Shown: positions 45,401 to 58,056, counted from the first letter of the stretch. The stretch is DNA of 64,000 nucleotides from Hydractinia symbiolongicarpus (GCF_029227915.1 NC_079887.1:9920001-9984000), one strand, 5' to 3'. The notes: a model not told the origin generated them from the letters alone. Numbers and translations: made by a program.

Positions 45401-48400
45401 CAAAAAAAGGTACAAAAGGAAAAGGCAAAACCTCAAAAAATACTGGCAACCAATCTAAATTAACATTGTCATATTTACTTCAAACTCATTCTAAAAATAA
45501 TGATCCAAAAGACACGAAAACAAAAGTTTGGATGTGTGAGTTTGAGCCTAATGCTGAACAACCCGGCAAAACAACGAATATAGTTGCAACATGTGGGGGA
45601 GATTCCATTTGCTTTATTGACTGTGATACTGGTATGGCTATCAAGAAATACAAAGAAATAGGAGAGGAGTTTTATTGCATATGTTGGACTGTTATACGTT
45701 TTAAGAATGAACTTACTGGTTTCGATCGTAAAGTTTCAATGCTAGCTGCTGCTGGTGTTAAAGGCGATATAAAACTTATTGATACATTTAATTTGGTGTG
45801 TTTTAAAAGTGTTTCGCATCATAAAAAGCCGGTGGATGCATTACTGTTTCATCCGGTTGAACAAAACTGGATGTTTAGTAAGTATTTTCTAAACGGTTTC
45901 TCAGTTTTGTACTTTTCAAGTTTTTCTGTAATTAAAAATTGTATCAACAAAAACAATTATAAATTAACTTATGAACAGAAAAATGTTCTGACAATATCTA
46001 GTTGGAAATTTAAACTCTAAGTGATTAGTATAGAATTAAAAAATATGTTTAAGTAAAAGCAAAAATGCCAATTGGCATTGTTTTGTAGAGAATTTAGACA
46101 TGATTTAAAAAAAAGACAAATTTTGTCATCTGCGAGACAAACATAACTAAAAAAGAACTTTCAAAAAAAGAAAATTTAATCAATTTATTGTTCCCATTAA
46201 GTCTGTAAAAAGATAATTGTTTTAATTGCTGTGATCTGATTGGTTGACTTTGATCCTCAAATTACATCCTTTGGTTCGTGATATTTTCAAAGTTAGATGA
46301 AAGTGAATTGAATTAAGTCAAACATTTTATCAAACAAAATATATGGTGCCAGTTAAATGCACAAGGTGAAACTAGCAAAACGTTTACATTGTTGAATAGA
46401 AATATCACAGAATTTCTATAGTACTGAACGTCACCAATCATAAACACAAAGTAAACTGGCAAAAGGTACACCAAACTTAAATGTTTTTATATTGTCTCAT
46501 TACAGGTGGATCTGAAGATAAAACAATTGTCCTCTGGGATTTGGGAATACCTTTCTCAACAGACAACAGAGCAGCAAAGTATGTAATAAATGGCAATCAT
46601 CCTATTTTAAGATTTCTTACTCAAACAACCTGCATGTACAGGATTAACATTCTAAAAGATCAAAAAATAGATCTACCAAGATTCATTTGAACATTTTTTT
46701 AAATATTTATAGAAAATTGTTGACGTTACGAGCCAGCTCGTCGGGTACAGTACGTCAAATTGCCATTCTTCCTCATGGAAAAGTCATGTTGGGTGCGTGC
46801 GATGATGGGTTGCATGCATGGAATGTGGAAAATATATCAAATGGCGTGAGGTAAAGATGAATACTTATTTACATTTTACCAACACAAACCTTTTCCTGCA
46901 AAGAAAATTTGACATGGATTCTAATAGGTGTGGTTCAAGCTTGTGAGAAAAATATACAACAAGAAAGATTTAGCATTGTTTTAGAGCATTGCTGAAATAA
47001 ATAGCATCTTGGGGACAACCTTTTCTCTTTTTTTATCACATAGTAAAAGTTGTGATATTGTGAATGAATGAATGAATGAATAAATGAAATGGGTAAGCGA
47101 GCGAGTGAGTGAATAAATGAATGAAATGGGTGAATGAGTGAGTATATTTTTTCGCAAAGATTACTTTTCTCGAATCCTAAGGATTTTAAGGATTGGACTT
47201 AATTTCGCAAGAATTAACAAAAATTGTGAAATACTCAAAAATTAAAATTGCAAATAATATTTCTCTCCTCTTGTTTAGGAACCCAACGTATAAATTTCAC
47301 TTTACAAAAAACCAACTTCAACCATTGGACTCTGCGAATTGTTTGACCAATGATTTGTTAGGTGAGTAATTATGCTAATTAATGCATGACGTCATGTATT
47401 TGATATAAATGGAGTCCTGTTTAAAGTGCTTATCAAGGTATGTGGTGATGTTTTCACCTATTCATATTTACATGAATATTAATGCTTAGTTATCCTGTTT
47501 ATCATTCATACTAGCAATTGTTTCTGAGCATGTAACTTATGATGTCATGATTCCGCATAATTAGCTAAACTTTTAAGACTCGCAAACCAAAAAAGACTTT
47601 TCGAAAAAATAAAAAGATTTCTAGACTCCTTTTAAGCTTTCATATGAAATCAATTTATTTGTTCGTGGTAGGTAAGCTTTAAGTTGCACAAGAAAATGAT
47701 TGTTTACAATTTGCCAAGATTTTTTACTCTAAACTATTCACATCGAAGAGTAATCTTTTCATTTCTTTATTGTACACGACTCACAATCTTAAAGCAGCAA
47801 AAAACAGTTGATCAAAACTTTTAATTTCCACAGCACTAAATTAGTGGTCGTATTGCTACATATATTTCACCAGTGATATGACAAATATGTTTTTTTAATA
47901 TAGCTGTCAAGCGGGTGGAAGAAGGACTCATACACATTTTTCATTCCTCTTCGGAATTTCTAGAGGTAAGTTATAAAACCATGTTTATATAAATAAAAAA
48001 ATTAGTGAGGAAGACAGTCTAAGATATATTACCTTACCTTATCTATTTTAATTTCCACATAGTATTTTTCAGAGAATATAATTGCTGAGTTCAGTTGCAT
48101 TACATTGAGTGCTTTCTGCAAACGAAAGAAAAAGAAATTTTGCTTGTCGAAATCGATATTTTGCATATTTCTCTTCTCTGCACTCTTTTTTAAATATTTT
48201 AAGGCATTTTAATGTGTGTTTTTCAGGCTGTTTAGAACATATTCAAAATTTATTTTGCGATTTTTTTATGCCTTCATTAACATTTTGGATTTCTTTTAAA
48301 CATATTAAGCCTTTTGCAAGTCTTTTTAGGTCGTCACAAGTAAAAAATAGTGTCTCCGTGTTAACCCTTTCTTGTTTTTTCATTTCATTATTAAGTCTTC

Positions 48401-51400
48401 TCATGGTAGTATTACACGTGTTCTATTTACAAGAGTAAACAGAAACAGAAAATTTGATATTCATAAAAAAACTTTTCTTTTGCAACAACTTAAAATTTTA
48501 TTAATTTCATCTGACGTTACTTATCAATGTTATTAATAAAGAAAACAGAACTTAAATATGAATGGATTAGGATTTAAGATGTGTAAGGTGTAATTTCATA
48601 CTTTTTTCTTTTAGAACGATTTCAGTATTATATATTCTCTAACATGGAGGCTGACAGAAACTCCTTTCTTGAAATTTAATTTTAATCCAGGTATGTTGCA
48701 AAATTACATTCAATGTTAACTTTCTTTTAAGTCTCCAATAGTAGGGGGTAGGGTGGAATAGTAGGGGAAGGGGGTTGGAAATATTAATAGTGGTGGGGTC
48801 CGAAATATTGATAATAGGCCGGATAATAGGGGGGTACTTGTTTGAAAACTTAAAATCAGTAAAAACAAATTTCAATGGTTCAAACATAACATAATATTAG
48901 TATCCAGCAAGTACATCGATTTGCTACTTAATATCAGAAAAACAAAATTAATAATAGGTCCACAATTTTCACAAATATTAGGTTTTCAGAATTATAGTAG
49001 GGAGGGTTGAATAAGAATGTCCTGGCTGAAAAACTTTCTAACAATTATTAGTGCAAGTGAAGACTCGAGAGTGAATAGAACCCCGATGGTTAAATTTGAG
49101 TTGTTTGTAAACTTAAAAAAATCAGAAAAGTTTCAACCTGATTTGAAAAAAAACCCAGAAAGTTTTCTATTTAACTTACATATTATTGTTATAAGTACAC
49201 AGTAAAAAAAATAATGGTTAAAAAAACATTTACCAGTGTGTTTTGTTACAATAAGTTACAATATAATAAAATGTATGTAGACAAACTTTGCTATTTTTTT
49301 AGACACGAGTACACTTACAGCTGGTGATGATGAAGGAACTATCTGGATGTACTATTTAGATGAATTGATAGCTGCATCAAATGCGAAAAAAAATATAAAC
49401 GGATTTTCTTTGCCTTCAGCTGAGGTAAACTACTCTTGTGTTATTAAGTTTTTATTTGGAGGACTTTGCCAGTTCAGATAATACAAATCGGTGCCCCGTG
49501 AATAAATACACGGGCTCTTCCGTCCTTTATATACCGTGTCTCGCTACTTGCGGTACCATTTTTCACAGAGAAAGATAGACGACTACTATTATTGTAGAGA
49601 GAGCACCGATATTTAATTCTAAATCAATTTTTTGTGTAGCTGAGTTGATCTGATGAAGAATAGATAACACTTTTAATACAGTAAAAATAGCGCTTATAAC
49701 TCTTTTCATATATAGCGCGATGTTTTTGTAGTAAAAATACCCAGGTGCGCTGATTGAGCGCACCTTGGTATTTTATTTTGTATCACTGGCACAGATTTGA
49801 ATTTTCTTTAGTAATACTTTTACCTTTTTACCTTTCTGCAGGGTACACCTCTTTTTTTCTGCGAAAAGGGGAGAATATTTGTAGCTGTTGTCATCATGGA
49901 ACCCCTCGCATTTTTGAATTGTATTATTTGCTTATTTCCACCGCTATCATTCCAAATGTGTATTCAAACTATTTTGTTTCATTGGATCAACACTATGATT
50001 CACGAAATATATTGTTGACAAGCTTACTATAATGGTGTCAAACATGTAGGAAAAACATGCCCATCCCTGATTTCTTGATTTTGTCATGACAGTTTAAAAT
50101 CCCATCCTCTGATTGACGATATCTGTCCAATTAAGTTAAGCCATACAATTTAAAGTATTCCCTTTCTTGAACCTATTTTACAGTTTGAAATACTTTGTCG
50201 TTATTTTAAACAAACTGCGATTTGAATTAGATATTACGTCCATTCATGGTAACAGCATTTAGATAACAGATTCTTTGATTCGTAATGTTAACTAAATTAC
50301 CGGACAAATCGAATTCAAATCCACGTCCCTCAAACTTCTTGGTTTCTAGCTTTTCTAGTTACAATATCGCTCCACCATCTGTTCTTGAGACGAATCGTCA
50401 ATTCGACATTACTCTCGTAGATCAACTCTGTTCTTTACTACGCCGAATCAGCATGTGTGTGATGATCAATATCTATTCCAAATATTATCACAAATCAATG
50501 CATAATCTTTGAAAAACAATATTTTGCCGAAAACATTTTCTGGATAGGTAATACATTAGGATCTCTTTTTTACTGCTATACGGAGTGTTTTTCAGTGAGA
50601 TTTATTTGTACTGCTCATTTGCTCTAAATTTATGCACTCAAAACTGCTCATTGGAACTTCAAATAGTTGTTATTTCATGTTACTGCTCGCAAATTGCGGC
50701 TTCTGGGCTTCGTGAGGACCGGGTTTTGTTAGAAAATAAGTTTTTATGACGTGGTTGTAAATTTCGCACATAGACTGATTGTTTTTGGGGTTCTTGCATA
50801 TCTGCTTCACAATACGGACAAAGCAAATTTATGTAGATTTTATCTTTATCAAGTAGTTCTGAATTCTTTCATTTTCTGATTGGTGTATGTTAACAAACGT
50901 CATTCCATGTAATGATGGATTTAGTTTTTTGGTGACAAATTAATTTCAATTTTTCAACGCATTTACTTCAAAATGGGAGCTACAGTCACACGCTGTGTCC
51001 ATAATACTCGTGAATATCCTATTCACTTTGTGTTTTTTTTGCTGGTTTCTAAAATATTCAAGTTAATGAGGAATTTTTGTAACTAGAGATTGGTAATGTC
51101 ATAAGAGGCATAAAGTGCTCTGAATAACATTGTTTTTGATCTAGCTAGTGGGTAAGATGATAGAGCGTCGAGTTGTGACAGTGATTGTGCATGCGATTTG
51201 ACGTGGCGGTAACAGCTGGGATGTCAACAACGACCTTGTCATCAGGATCATAGAGATGGTCCTTGGTTAGTCAGAGTTTAATCTAACTACCCAGAGATCT
51301 TTCTGCGGTTCGCTTCTCTGAAAACATTGTTGCATGGTTCTTTTTGCATTAGGTTTTCTAGCTGATGTGAAGGGTTTCCTCTGTTATCACTGTTGAAGTG

Positions 51401-51941
51401 ATATACGAGTTAACGTTTAGTTAGATACAAAATGCGTATGCTGTTTCTAGAGTCAGAATATTCAGCGCAATTCGTGTACAGATAGGGAACGATGCAAATT
51501 AACAATGAATTTTTAAAAACAACATGGTAAAAGGGAGCGTAAGCCAACATTAGGGAGTATAGTGAGGGGAGAGAGTTAAGTAGATTTCCACTCAAAAACG
51601 AATTGGAACGGGAATCTCGGGAATCCTTTCCCATTAAAATTGAAAGTTTATTATTTCAACTTTTCTTGCGGACAGAAACGGAAAAAGTAAAAAAAATCAA
51701 GAATAATTAGCGGGTAGCCAATCAAATTTTTAGTATTTTTGTTGGTCCGTTTCGTTTTGCTTCAAAATCTACCTTTAGAAGTCAATATTGATGCTATTTT
51801 TAATATTTTTATTTCTGTTCTTAGCGCTTAAAATGCGACAACAAACTTGCAAAAATCTTTAATCACGTGACCACCTCAAGTGATAATAGCCACGTGGTTG
51901 GAGTTAGCGACAATAATGTTGTGGCGATCTGGAAGAAGTAA
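42426..51941 (+). CDS. LRWD1: LRWD1/ORCA, origin-recognition partner (5' end missing)
   Basis: Fourteen exons in consistent phase encode about 538 residues: 42426-42519, 42813-42872, 42944-43000, 43370-43465, 43760-43810, 43891-43972, 45374-45877, 46506-46578, 46713-46850, 47279-47361, 47904-47965, 48615-48690, 49303-49424, 51825-51941. The first two cover the end of the leucine-rich repeats (GKGLNKIPEDVWEQ, LLDTIPTIKKID). Next come the helical linker (AGPDALMDFKDYK) and a Lys-rich segment (PPSKKSKKGTKGKGK). WD repeats follow (VATCGGDSICFIDCDTG, GGSEDKTIVLWDLGIP, LTAGDDEGTIWMYYLDE), ending SDNNVVAIWKK like human LRWD1. The family binds ORC and repressive chromatin and takes part in origin licensing and heterochromatin. 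About 80-100 N-terminal residues lie in exons I could not find. The donor after 43465 is GC (AAG|GCAAGA), or GT nine bases later. Confidence 0.9.
42712..42773 (+). mobile_element. LINE 3'-end fragment in LRWD1 intron
   Basis: CCCATGCTAGTATGGGAAAT followed by a GATGACGATGAT tail resembles the 3' end of the LINE at 40886-41935 (there CATGCTAGCATGAAAAACGG and a GATGATGAT tail). It is a very short 5'-truncated insertion. Confidence 0.55.
44773..44900 (+). CDS. LRWD1: Possible alternative terminal exon of LRWD1
   Basis: After a CTATACAG acceptor, a 42-codon frame runs to TAG (segments ESEVKLAPLVEVAIKKN and DFRIFYECLEKEYYKK). It joins in phase to the same donor (after 43972) that otherwise splices to the WD exon at 45374. 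No donor site is visible inside it, and an AATAAA hexamer lies at 45281-45286, before the WD exon. Using it would give a short product with LRR end and linker but no WD propeller. It could also be a chance frame. I see no homologue of this tail in human LRWD1. Confidence 0.4.
45281..45286 (+). terminator. Candidate intronic poly(A) signal AATAAA
   Basis: The hexamer follows the possible alternative last exon by about 380 bp and precedes the WD exon acceptor by about 90 bp. Confidence 0.35.
47064..47140. repeat. GAAT-type microsatellite in LRWD1 intron
   Basis: Runs of GAAT interrupted by GCGA and GAGT tetranucleotides over about 75 bp. Confidence 0.85.
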
Positions 51942-53824
51942 CTGGAGAGGGAAAAATTGTAAATTCTGTAAAGCCATTTACTTTTATTTTATATTTTAAC
52001 AAATAATTTATTATTCTTTATGTTACTGTCCCATTTTGTTTTCGCAAAAATATTTTGTTGCAATCGAATTTGTTGATCTCGACGCCTGATTCGAATAACG
52101 ACATTAGACATTGTATTTACGTATTTTGTTGCAAATTCTGTTTTGAAAACTTCGGTTTTCATCCCTCCAATGTAGTGAGGGAAACGTTTGAATTTTTGTT
52201 AACTTGTTGACATAATTTCTTGACACGCTCCTCCCTCCTTACGCTTTTTCAATTTCTTGACACCCCCTCCACTCTTCCGAATTTGGTCAATTTCCTGACA
52301 CCCTCCTCCCCTCTTGCGAATGTGTTCTCAAGATAGAGGTCCATTACAAATATCATTTCTCACGCAAACTCCCCGTTTAAGTAACGCTTTTATTTTTCAT
52401 CAGAATTATTTGAAGAACGTTGAACATTTTTTATTTCATTTTTAGGATAGATTTTTTATCCTTTGTACATTTTTTTTATTTTGATAAAAACAAAAATTGT
52501 TTAGTATTATTGAGTTGTTTTTTGTGGCAGCCACCTCGGCTCTTGTTCTCTAAAATTGTCGGAAAGCTTAGTTTTCATAAGAAAGTTTAGCAGTCTGAGA
52601 ACGAGGTTGTTATTCAGTTGAGAGATGGCGATATATTTTTTAAATTTAAGTTTTTTCAAATGGTGAGCAGTAAGTTGTGAAAAAGTCATTTTGTGAATTA
52701 CTTTCCAAATGGCATACATAGAGACGCAAAAAAGGAAAACCAAAGGATTTAATTCCGCTCCTTTGGGAAAAAAAACGTGACAATTTCTCTCCCGAGTAAT
52801 TTATCTAGCAACACGTTATCGACACGGCTGTGTGTTTGAAATAAAGCTTAGGATGAGTTGGCGCTGCTCTGAAACGACCTAGTGTGTTCGGAAAAATAAG
52901 CCCGGAGTGTTGTTACCACGACAACCACATGTGTGCTGTATCAGACGATGTTTTTCAAAAAGTCCTACAGATTAGTCTGCATTAAATATTTAAAAAAAGA
53001 TAGATCTTTTTTTAGGTTTTAATTTAAAGGTGATAAAAGCAAGCCATCTTACTGAGTGAATAGACATTCATCGAAATGAGTTCGAACAATATATATCACG
53101 CTTCTCTTTACCTAAGCAACAAAATTAAAATTTCAATATTTTGAGAATACTGTGTACTTGCATCTAATACTTGGTCGTTCTTCTCCTAATAGTATTTTTG
53201 AAGCAACAAAGCGGAGGTAAACGGTGAATAGAGACTTTATGGAAACATCAAAATAAACAATGTCTCGAGGGAAAAAATTTCAACTGAATTTTAATTTGCC
53301 AAACCAAAGTAAAAAGGATTTTTTGCAAGGATTTTTCGTAAAAACTTAAATTTCGCAAATTTTAGTCTATTTCGCAAAAAAAAATTTCCGCCAGAATTTT
53401 TTCTTGTTAGGTATCTTAGAAGACGCAGCAGTAAGTGTGTATGTACTGGGCTAGCGAGTGAAGGTTAAGATTACTTTTAATTTTTTGTGTTCATTGTTGG
53501 GCCGCATGGAGACGTTGAAAACTAGCGGTTTTTACACATTAATTGTTTACAAGTTTACATTATCAATTATGTATTTTTATTGAATCATCGAAACTTACAT
53601 TTGCGCATGCGCGCACTATAAAGGAAGTAATGTAAAAAATTTTGAAAAAATTTTGAAACGAACTTCGAAGTTTTAAATTCGTGAAAGAAAAGTCGATTTT
53701 AATTCTCAAGTCTATTTTATTTAGTGATGGACATAACTTCGTGTGTAACATTGAAAAAAGGGGAAATGATATATTGACCGTTTAGCAATGAAGTTATGGC
53801 CATCCAGTGGATGCTTTACTAGCT
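51942..53824. other. Gap between LRWD1 and the PH-domain gene
   Basis: Contains the LRWD1 3' end, a threefold degenerate repeat of about 48 bp (52200-52325, units with TTTCTTGACACCCTCCTCCC) and the promoter side of the PH gene. A possible half hairpin repeat (GAGAACGAGGTTG) is near 52598. No other gene recognised. Confidence 0.5.
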
Positions 53825-55234
53825 ATGGCGGAATGTCCTGGTATAACTGACGATCCAACTAAGGTCTATTACAAAGAAGCTATTCTTAAGAAGGAGGGGA
53901 AAAACTGGACAGAATATTACGCAGTTTTAACTCGTGATTCGTTGGTATTTAATCGAAAGGACGAAAAAACCGGAAAAATTATTCCAAACAACATCACCAT
54001 GATAGAGATTAATTTAAAAACCGTGGTTGCACTTGCTGAGAAAAACTGTTATCGTTTTCCTTTCTGGGTCCAGACTGGCAAAGTTAAGTATCATTTCAAG
54101 TGTGAAACTAAGCTGCAACGGTATAAATGGATGTATGCCATCAGGTTGTGTTCAGCAGGTAAGCCTCCAGACACAATTCCCAATTTTATAGCTACGAGGA
54201 ATCCAGCAGACAGACAAAGAACTCGTTCCCTGTCTGCAAATAGTAAATTACAACCAAGAAAGTCTAGCTCAAATGTTTCATTAAGAAATTCGTCTAGCAA
54301 AACGTCGAAAGAGACTAGAGCTTCTGTTAGAAAAAGAACAATTTCTCATAATGGTGCCATACCAACATCTAATGTCAACGCACAAACTGAACTTGATAAT
54401 CCAAATGGAAGTGTACCCGTACCAGATGCCGGGCGCAAACACAAAGAGAATAGAAATGGCAAAGTTACTACTGACTTATCCAGCAAAAGTGAAGATGTAA
54501 ATAGAGGAAAGGAAAAATCGGTAAAATGGGATTTACGGAGTGTTATAAGTTACGTTAATAAGACTATGACTTCAGATGCTGGACCTAATAAAAATAAACC
54601 GCGCAAGGAAATTGACTTGCGAAAAACTGTTTTGGAAAACACGTATATTTTAAAAATAGAACATAAGCATAAATCCGCTTCTTTGGAAGATTTGAAGTCT
54701 CCCGACCAAGTAAAAACAAACCCTATACCACGGAGAACTAATAAAAGTACTGTGATGAAAAAGACTTGCGGGGTAGATGAATGGGTGGTTCAACAGTATG
54801 ACCATGAATTGGTTGATTACTCCTACGTTGAGCTGGAAAACTTGTCTAAAGTTCCAAAAGAACACGATGAATTGGACGGTTACCCAATACCTTCGAAGTC
54901 TTCTTCGGTTATTCGCTATCGAAACGATGGCGACATTGAATCTTTCCGAGAAAGTAACGATGAAGAGATGTTTGCCGGAGTAATGACGACGGATAGATTT
55001 GGAAACCCACAAGCTAGCTCTCCCGATATTCCACCATATAGCATATCAAGAAAAGCTTCAGTTATGAAGCCACCACCACATCGAGCACAAAGTTGGACCT
55101 CGCTTCATCTCATAAGAAGCCCACAAAGTGCACCCCCAAGGAGAGAACATTCAGCTCCTCCGTTGAGGTTTTCTCGTTATAATGAAAAAGATATAGAAAA
55201 TTTTGCTAAAGTTGAGAAAAAGGATAGAACTTAA
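53825..55234 (+). CDS. PH-domain protein with long basic/Ser-rich tail
   Basis: An intronless frame. The first in-frame ATG is at 53825 (MAECPGITDD), giving 469 residues; the frame is closed by a TGA at 53789. Residues about 14-113 fit a pleckstrin-homology domain: a basic first strand (VYYKEAILKKEGKNWTEYYA) leading to VLTRDSLVFNRKD, a phosphoinositide-type beta1-beta2 loop (KKEGK), then YHFKCETKLQRYKWMYAI, where the C-terminal helix carries the near-invariant Trp. The remaining 350 residues are low-complexity, rich in Ser, Lys and Arg (RTRSLSANSKLQPRKSSSN), then acidic, with Pro-rich stretches near the end (SAPPRREHSAPPLRFS), and carry no second domain. A membrane-recruited adaptor role is inferred from the PH domain only. 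The intronless structure is unusual beside its neighbours. AATAAA at 55265-55270 follows the stop by 30 bp. Confidence 0.8.
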   Translation: MAECPGITDDPTKVYYKEAILKKEGKNWTEYYAVLTRDSLVFNRKDEKTGKIIPNNITMIEINLKTVVALAEKNCYRFPFWVQTGKVKYHFKCETKLQRYKWMYAIRLCSAGKPPDTIPNFIATRNPADRQRTRSLSANSKLQPRKSSSNVSLRNSSSKTSKETRASVRKRTISHNGAIPTSNVNAQTELDNPNGSVPVPDAGRKHKENRNGKVTTDLSSKSEDVNRGKEKSVKWDLRSVISYVNKTMTSDAGPNKNKPRKEIDLRKTVLENTYILKIEHKHKSASLEDLKSPDQVKTNPIPRRTNKSTVMKKTCGVDEWVVQQYDHELVDYSYVELENLSKVPKEHDELDGYPIPSKSSSVIRYRNDGDIESFRESNDEEMFAGVMTTDRFGNPQASSPDIPPYSISRKASVMKPPPHRAQSWTSLHLIRSPQSAPPRREHSAPPLRFSRYNEKDIENFAKVEKKDRT

Positions 55235-55264
55235 CAGAAAGAAAAAACTTAACAAAAATTTGCA

Positions 55265-55270
55265 AATAAA
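55265..55270 (+). terminator. Poly(A) signal AATAAA of the PH-domain gene
   Basis: The hexamer lies 31 bp beyond the stop codon at 55234. Confidence 0.6.
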
Positions 55271-55279
55271 TGGTCAATA

Positions 55280-55480
55280 TCATAAACATTGATCATTAAA
55301 AAAAAACATCGTGTATTTTTGTAACAGATTCATATAAAATTGTAGAGAATCAATGTGGTCATTAACTTTACAATATTCCCCATCAATCAATTCAAACACA
55401 ATGTTGTCTTTCACATTAAAAAAAACCGCCAAACTTTGTCCAAAATAGTTGTATGCTTCCATGAACCCTGGGACCTTCAT
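55280..55480 (-). CDS. Possible minus-strand terminal exon, product unknown
   Basis: On the minus strand a TTTTTTTTGGTAG acceptor directly precedes ATGAAGGTCCC and a frame of 66 codons (segments FMEAYNYFGQSLAVFFNVKD and DSLQFYMNLLQKYTMFF) ending just opposite the 3' end of the PH gene. The residue pattern is protein-like, but no family is recognised and no upstream exon was found. Confidence 0.25.
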   Translation of the reverse strand: MKVPGFMEAYNYFGQSLAVFFNVKDNIVFELIDGEYCKVNDHIDSLQFYMNLLQKYTMFFFNDQCL

Positions 55481-57360
55481 CTACCAAAAAAAATACGATG
55501 ATACGATGCGTTACGAAGTAAATATAGTGACCATGTGTCGCATGTACAAATTTTATTTTTGTCCCCAGGGTTTCTAAGGTGTTAGCATCTAATAATGGCA
55601 TCGACCTTTTCGCTGCTTTCAATTTTTTTAAAAGGGCTAAGTACCCTAAAAATGGAGGAAGCGGTCAGCAGATTTGCGTAGAGGGACAATCATTTGTTTG
55701 TTTTCACAACAGTTGCATAGTGATTTAACAGAGTTTTCGTTGGCACACCAAATGCATGCCTATTTCAACAAACATATCAATTTTCCCGCTAAAAAAAGCA
55801 TAGGTTACTGGGTATAAAGCGCCGGCGGCCTTATTGCATAACTTTTATTCAGCATATAATTGAGTGCTATAACATTTTTCGGACAGGAGTAATTTTTTGT
55901 GAATTTTTAAAAGTGCTTGCATGCATGTATGGGTGTTTTAAGATATCATTATTTATCATATATATGTTCGTTACCAGGTGGTTACTAAGGTATTACTAAG
56001 GAGATATATGGTCCTACGGATGAAATACAGACCAGATTTGAAGAAAATATCGATCCAGCGAAATGATGTCATTTCTGATCCCATTAACGTCATTATATTG
56101 TTTTCCGTACCTCAAACTTCTATAAATGTCACATTCAAAACATGTACCAAGTTTAATGACACATATAGTAATATTTTTGGAACAACAGATCTTTTTACCT
56201 TCATTGTTTCACTGCAATAAAAAATCCCGGTGCAGGGTTAAGGCTTTATCCCAAGAGAAAAAATGCTAATTGTCATGAGAACCTGCTATGTAGCTCTTTC
56301 GATCATCCGAATAAATTTAATTTTTTTATTTGATGTTGTTAGCCTGAACGCAATATCCTTCCACAATAGAGAAGCAATTTCCGGATAAGCAAAATTCTTT
56401 GACTGTCGTTTTATTAGCCTAACCCGACGTAAAGACGAATGTCATCAATACAACCAACGATACAGCATACCGTTTCTTCTTAATATCGCTTAAGATCTCC
56501 CAAAATCCTCATTCTGGTACCATATTTATTTTGTTATTCTCGCCGTGGGATTAGCCTTTCAACCTTATGAGAAGAGACGTGGGTACTAGAGAAGTGGAGT
56601 TATTTTTTTACAAATGTGAGAATTTGGTTTTAATCGTGAGATTTGGTATTTATTTTTCACTATGACGATTCTTCTAATTTAGTGCGTCCTTTAGTTAGCG
56701 CAAATAATATCCTTTTTTGCAACAATTGAACATTTTTGTCCCCTATAATTATTAGTGTTGGTAAGTTTTGGGAGTTTTTCTTTAATTTTTTTTTAATGCG
56801 AGAAAAGGCATTGATCAAGATCGAAATTAAAGCAAAAAAAAAAAAAGAAGAGGAGAAAAAAACTAAAAACAAATATTGCATAAATAATTGAAATAAAAAA
56901 TATTTTTATTTTCCCCCTTTTAATTCAGTGCGGCAATGATCAAATTTTTCCCTAATTATTAGTGCGGACTTGGAATGATGATATAACTCTAATTATTAGT
57001 GCAACATTCTCAAAATAATAATTTTTAGCCGTAATAATTGTAATAAATTCGGGAATTATGAATTTTAACCAGTTATTATGCATGAAAACAATAAACTTAG
57101 ACAAGCTAACTTCACACTGCAAACGCAGTTCCAGTAAAACCGCATTATTTTTATGCTTTCGAAATGCAATTTTTAACGAACCACGTTTATATCATGTACG
57201 CAAATTTTCTGATTTGTTAATTTCTCATAATAAAGTAATTTCCGAAACATATACATTCGAATGTTGGTATGTTGTATGCAGCAATCAGAAGGGCGATATT
57301 ATTTTTTGAAGACATGATGTTTTATTAAGTAGGCGGGAATAATGGAGTAAGTACGGTATA
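55481..57360. other. Intergenic gap without supported gene
   Basis: AT-rich. A half copy of the CCTCG-type repeat (GTCCCCAGGGTTTCTAAGG) is at 55561. Repeated TAATTATTAGTGCG-like phrases occur at 56750-57000. No exon is supported. Confidence 0.45.
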
Positions 57361-58056
57361 CAGTGAAACCTCCTTATAGCGGACATCCTTTATAACGGAC
57401 ACCTATCTACAGCGGACACTTCTCTTGGAAACGCATGAACACACTGTCAAACCATCATAACAAAACCTCCATGTAGCACTTTATGGCAGACACCTTCATA
57501 TAACGGACATCATTTCAGATCCCGATTGACATTACCTCCTGGAACTGACCTCTCTACAGCGGACAGACTTAAGAATGGGTCATACAAAACAAATTTTTGT
57601 AAAGAACTTTTTATATTTACTTAAGACAATGTTTTACATTATTTTTTAATAATTCTTCAATCTTTTGTATGTTTTCTTTCAGCCAGTTTATGGCTTTTTC
57701 AGCGCCATAAAAACAAAAATTTTCAGGGATTTTCAGGCCGTATCCATTTCCGCGGTTAACGCGTTTCCCAGTCACTATAATTTCCATAGAGCAATAAGGG
57801 AGGGATAGAAACATAAACACGAATTTAGATATATTTATATTTATAGGCACATGACGAACCAGTACAATGAGAATTTGTACGAACCACAGCAACTGCATTT
57901 GTGTCCACACCGTTATTACGCCTTAATAATAGCCCGGGAATGTTTTTTTGAAGAATTTTGAGCTAATTTTGGGTGAACCTCTATGGAGTAGACACTTCTC
58001 TATAGCGGACACTTTTTTGAGGTCCCGAAGGTGTTCGCTATAAAGGGGTTTCACTG
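57361..58056. mobile_element. 696-bp TA-flanked TIR element, mariner/pogo-type ends
   Basis: The left end CAGTGAAACCTCCTTATAGC and the right end GGGGTTTCACTG are inverted repeats, with TA duplications at 57359-57360 and 58057-58058. The subterminal motif TATAGCGGACA recurs several times on each side (57385, 57411, 57501 and 57993 regions), a pattern seen in pogo/Tigger-like elements. No transposase is recognised. A 97-codon minus-strand frame (57617-57910) occupies the interior. Confidence 0.85.
57617..57910 (-). CDS. Possible ORF inside the TIR element
   Basis: The frame contains MEIIVTGKRVNRGNGYGLKI and WLKENIQKIEELLKNN before its stop. It has no DDE-type motif and is not recognised as a transposase. 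It may be a captured host sequence or a chance frame. Confidence 0.25.
   Translation of the reverse strand: MWTQMQLLWFVQILIVLVRHVPININISKFVFMFLSLPYCSMEIIVTGKRVNRGNGYGLKIPENFCFYGAEKAINWLKENIQKIEELLKNNVKHCLK

Noticed and set aside
48109..48438. 109-codon frame within an LRWD1 intron
   Set aside because: Phe/Ser/Leu-rich AT-driven sequence between two well-defined exons; nothing supports inclusion.
49500..49760. Possible MITE with CACGGG hairpin in the last LRWD1 intron
   Set aside because: Only a short local stem is present and the outer ends do not pair.
51707..51727. AATTAGCGGGTAGCCAA phrase shared with the LINE flank at 40886
   Set aside because: Too short to call an element; may be a small dispersed repeat or chance.
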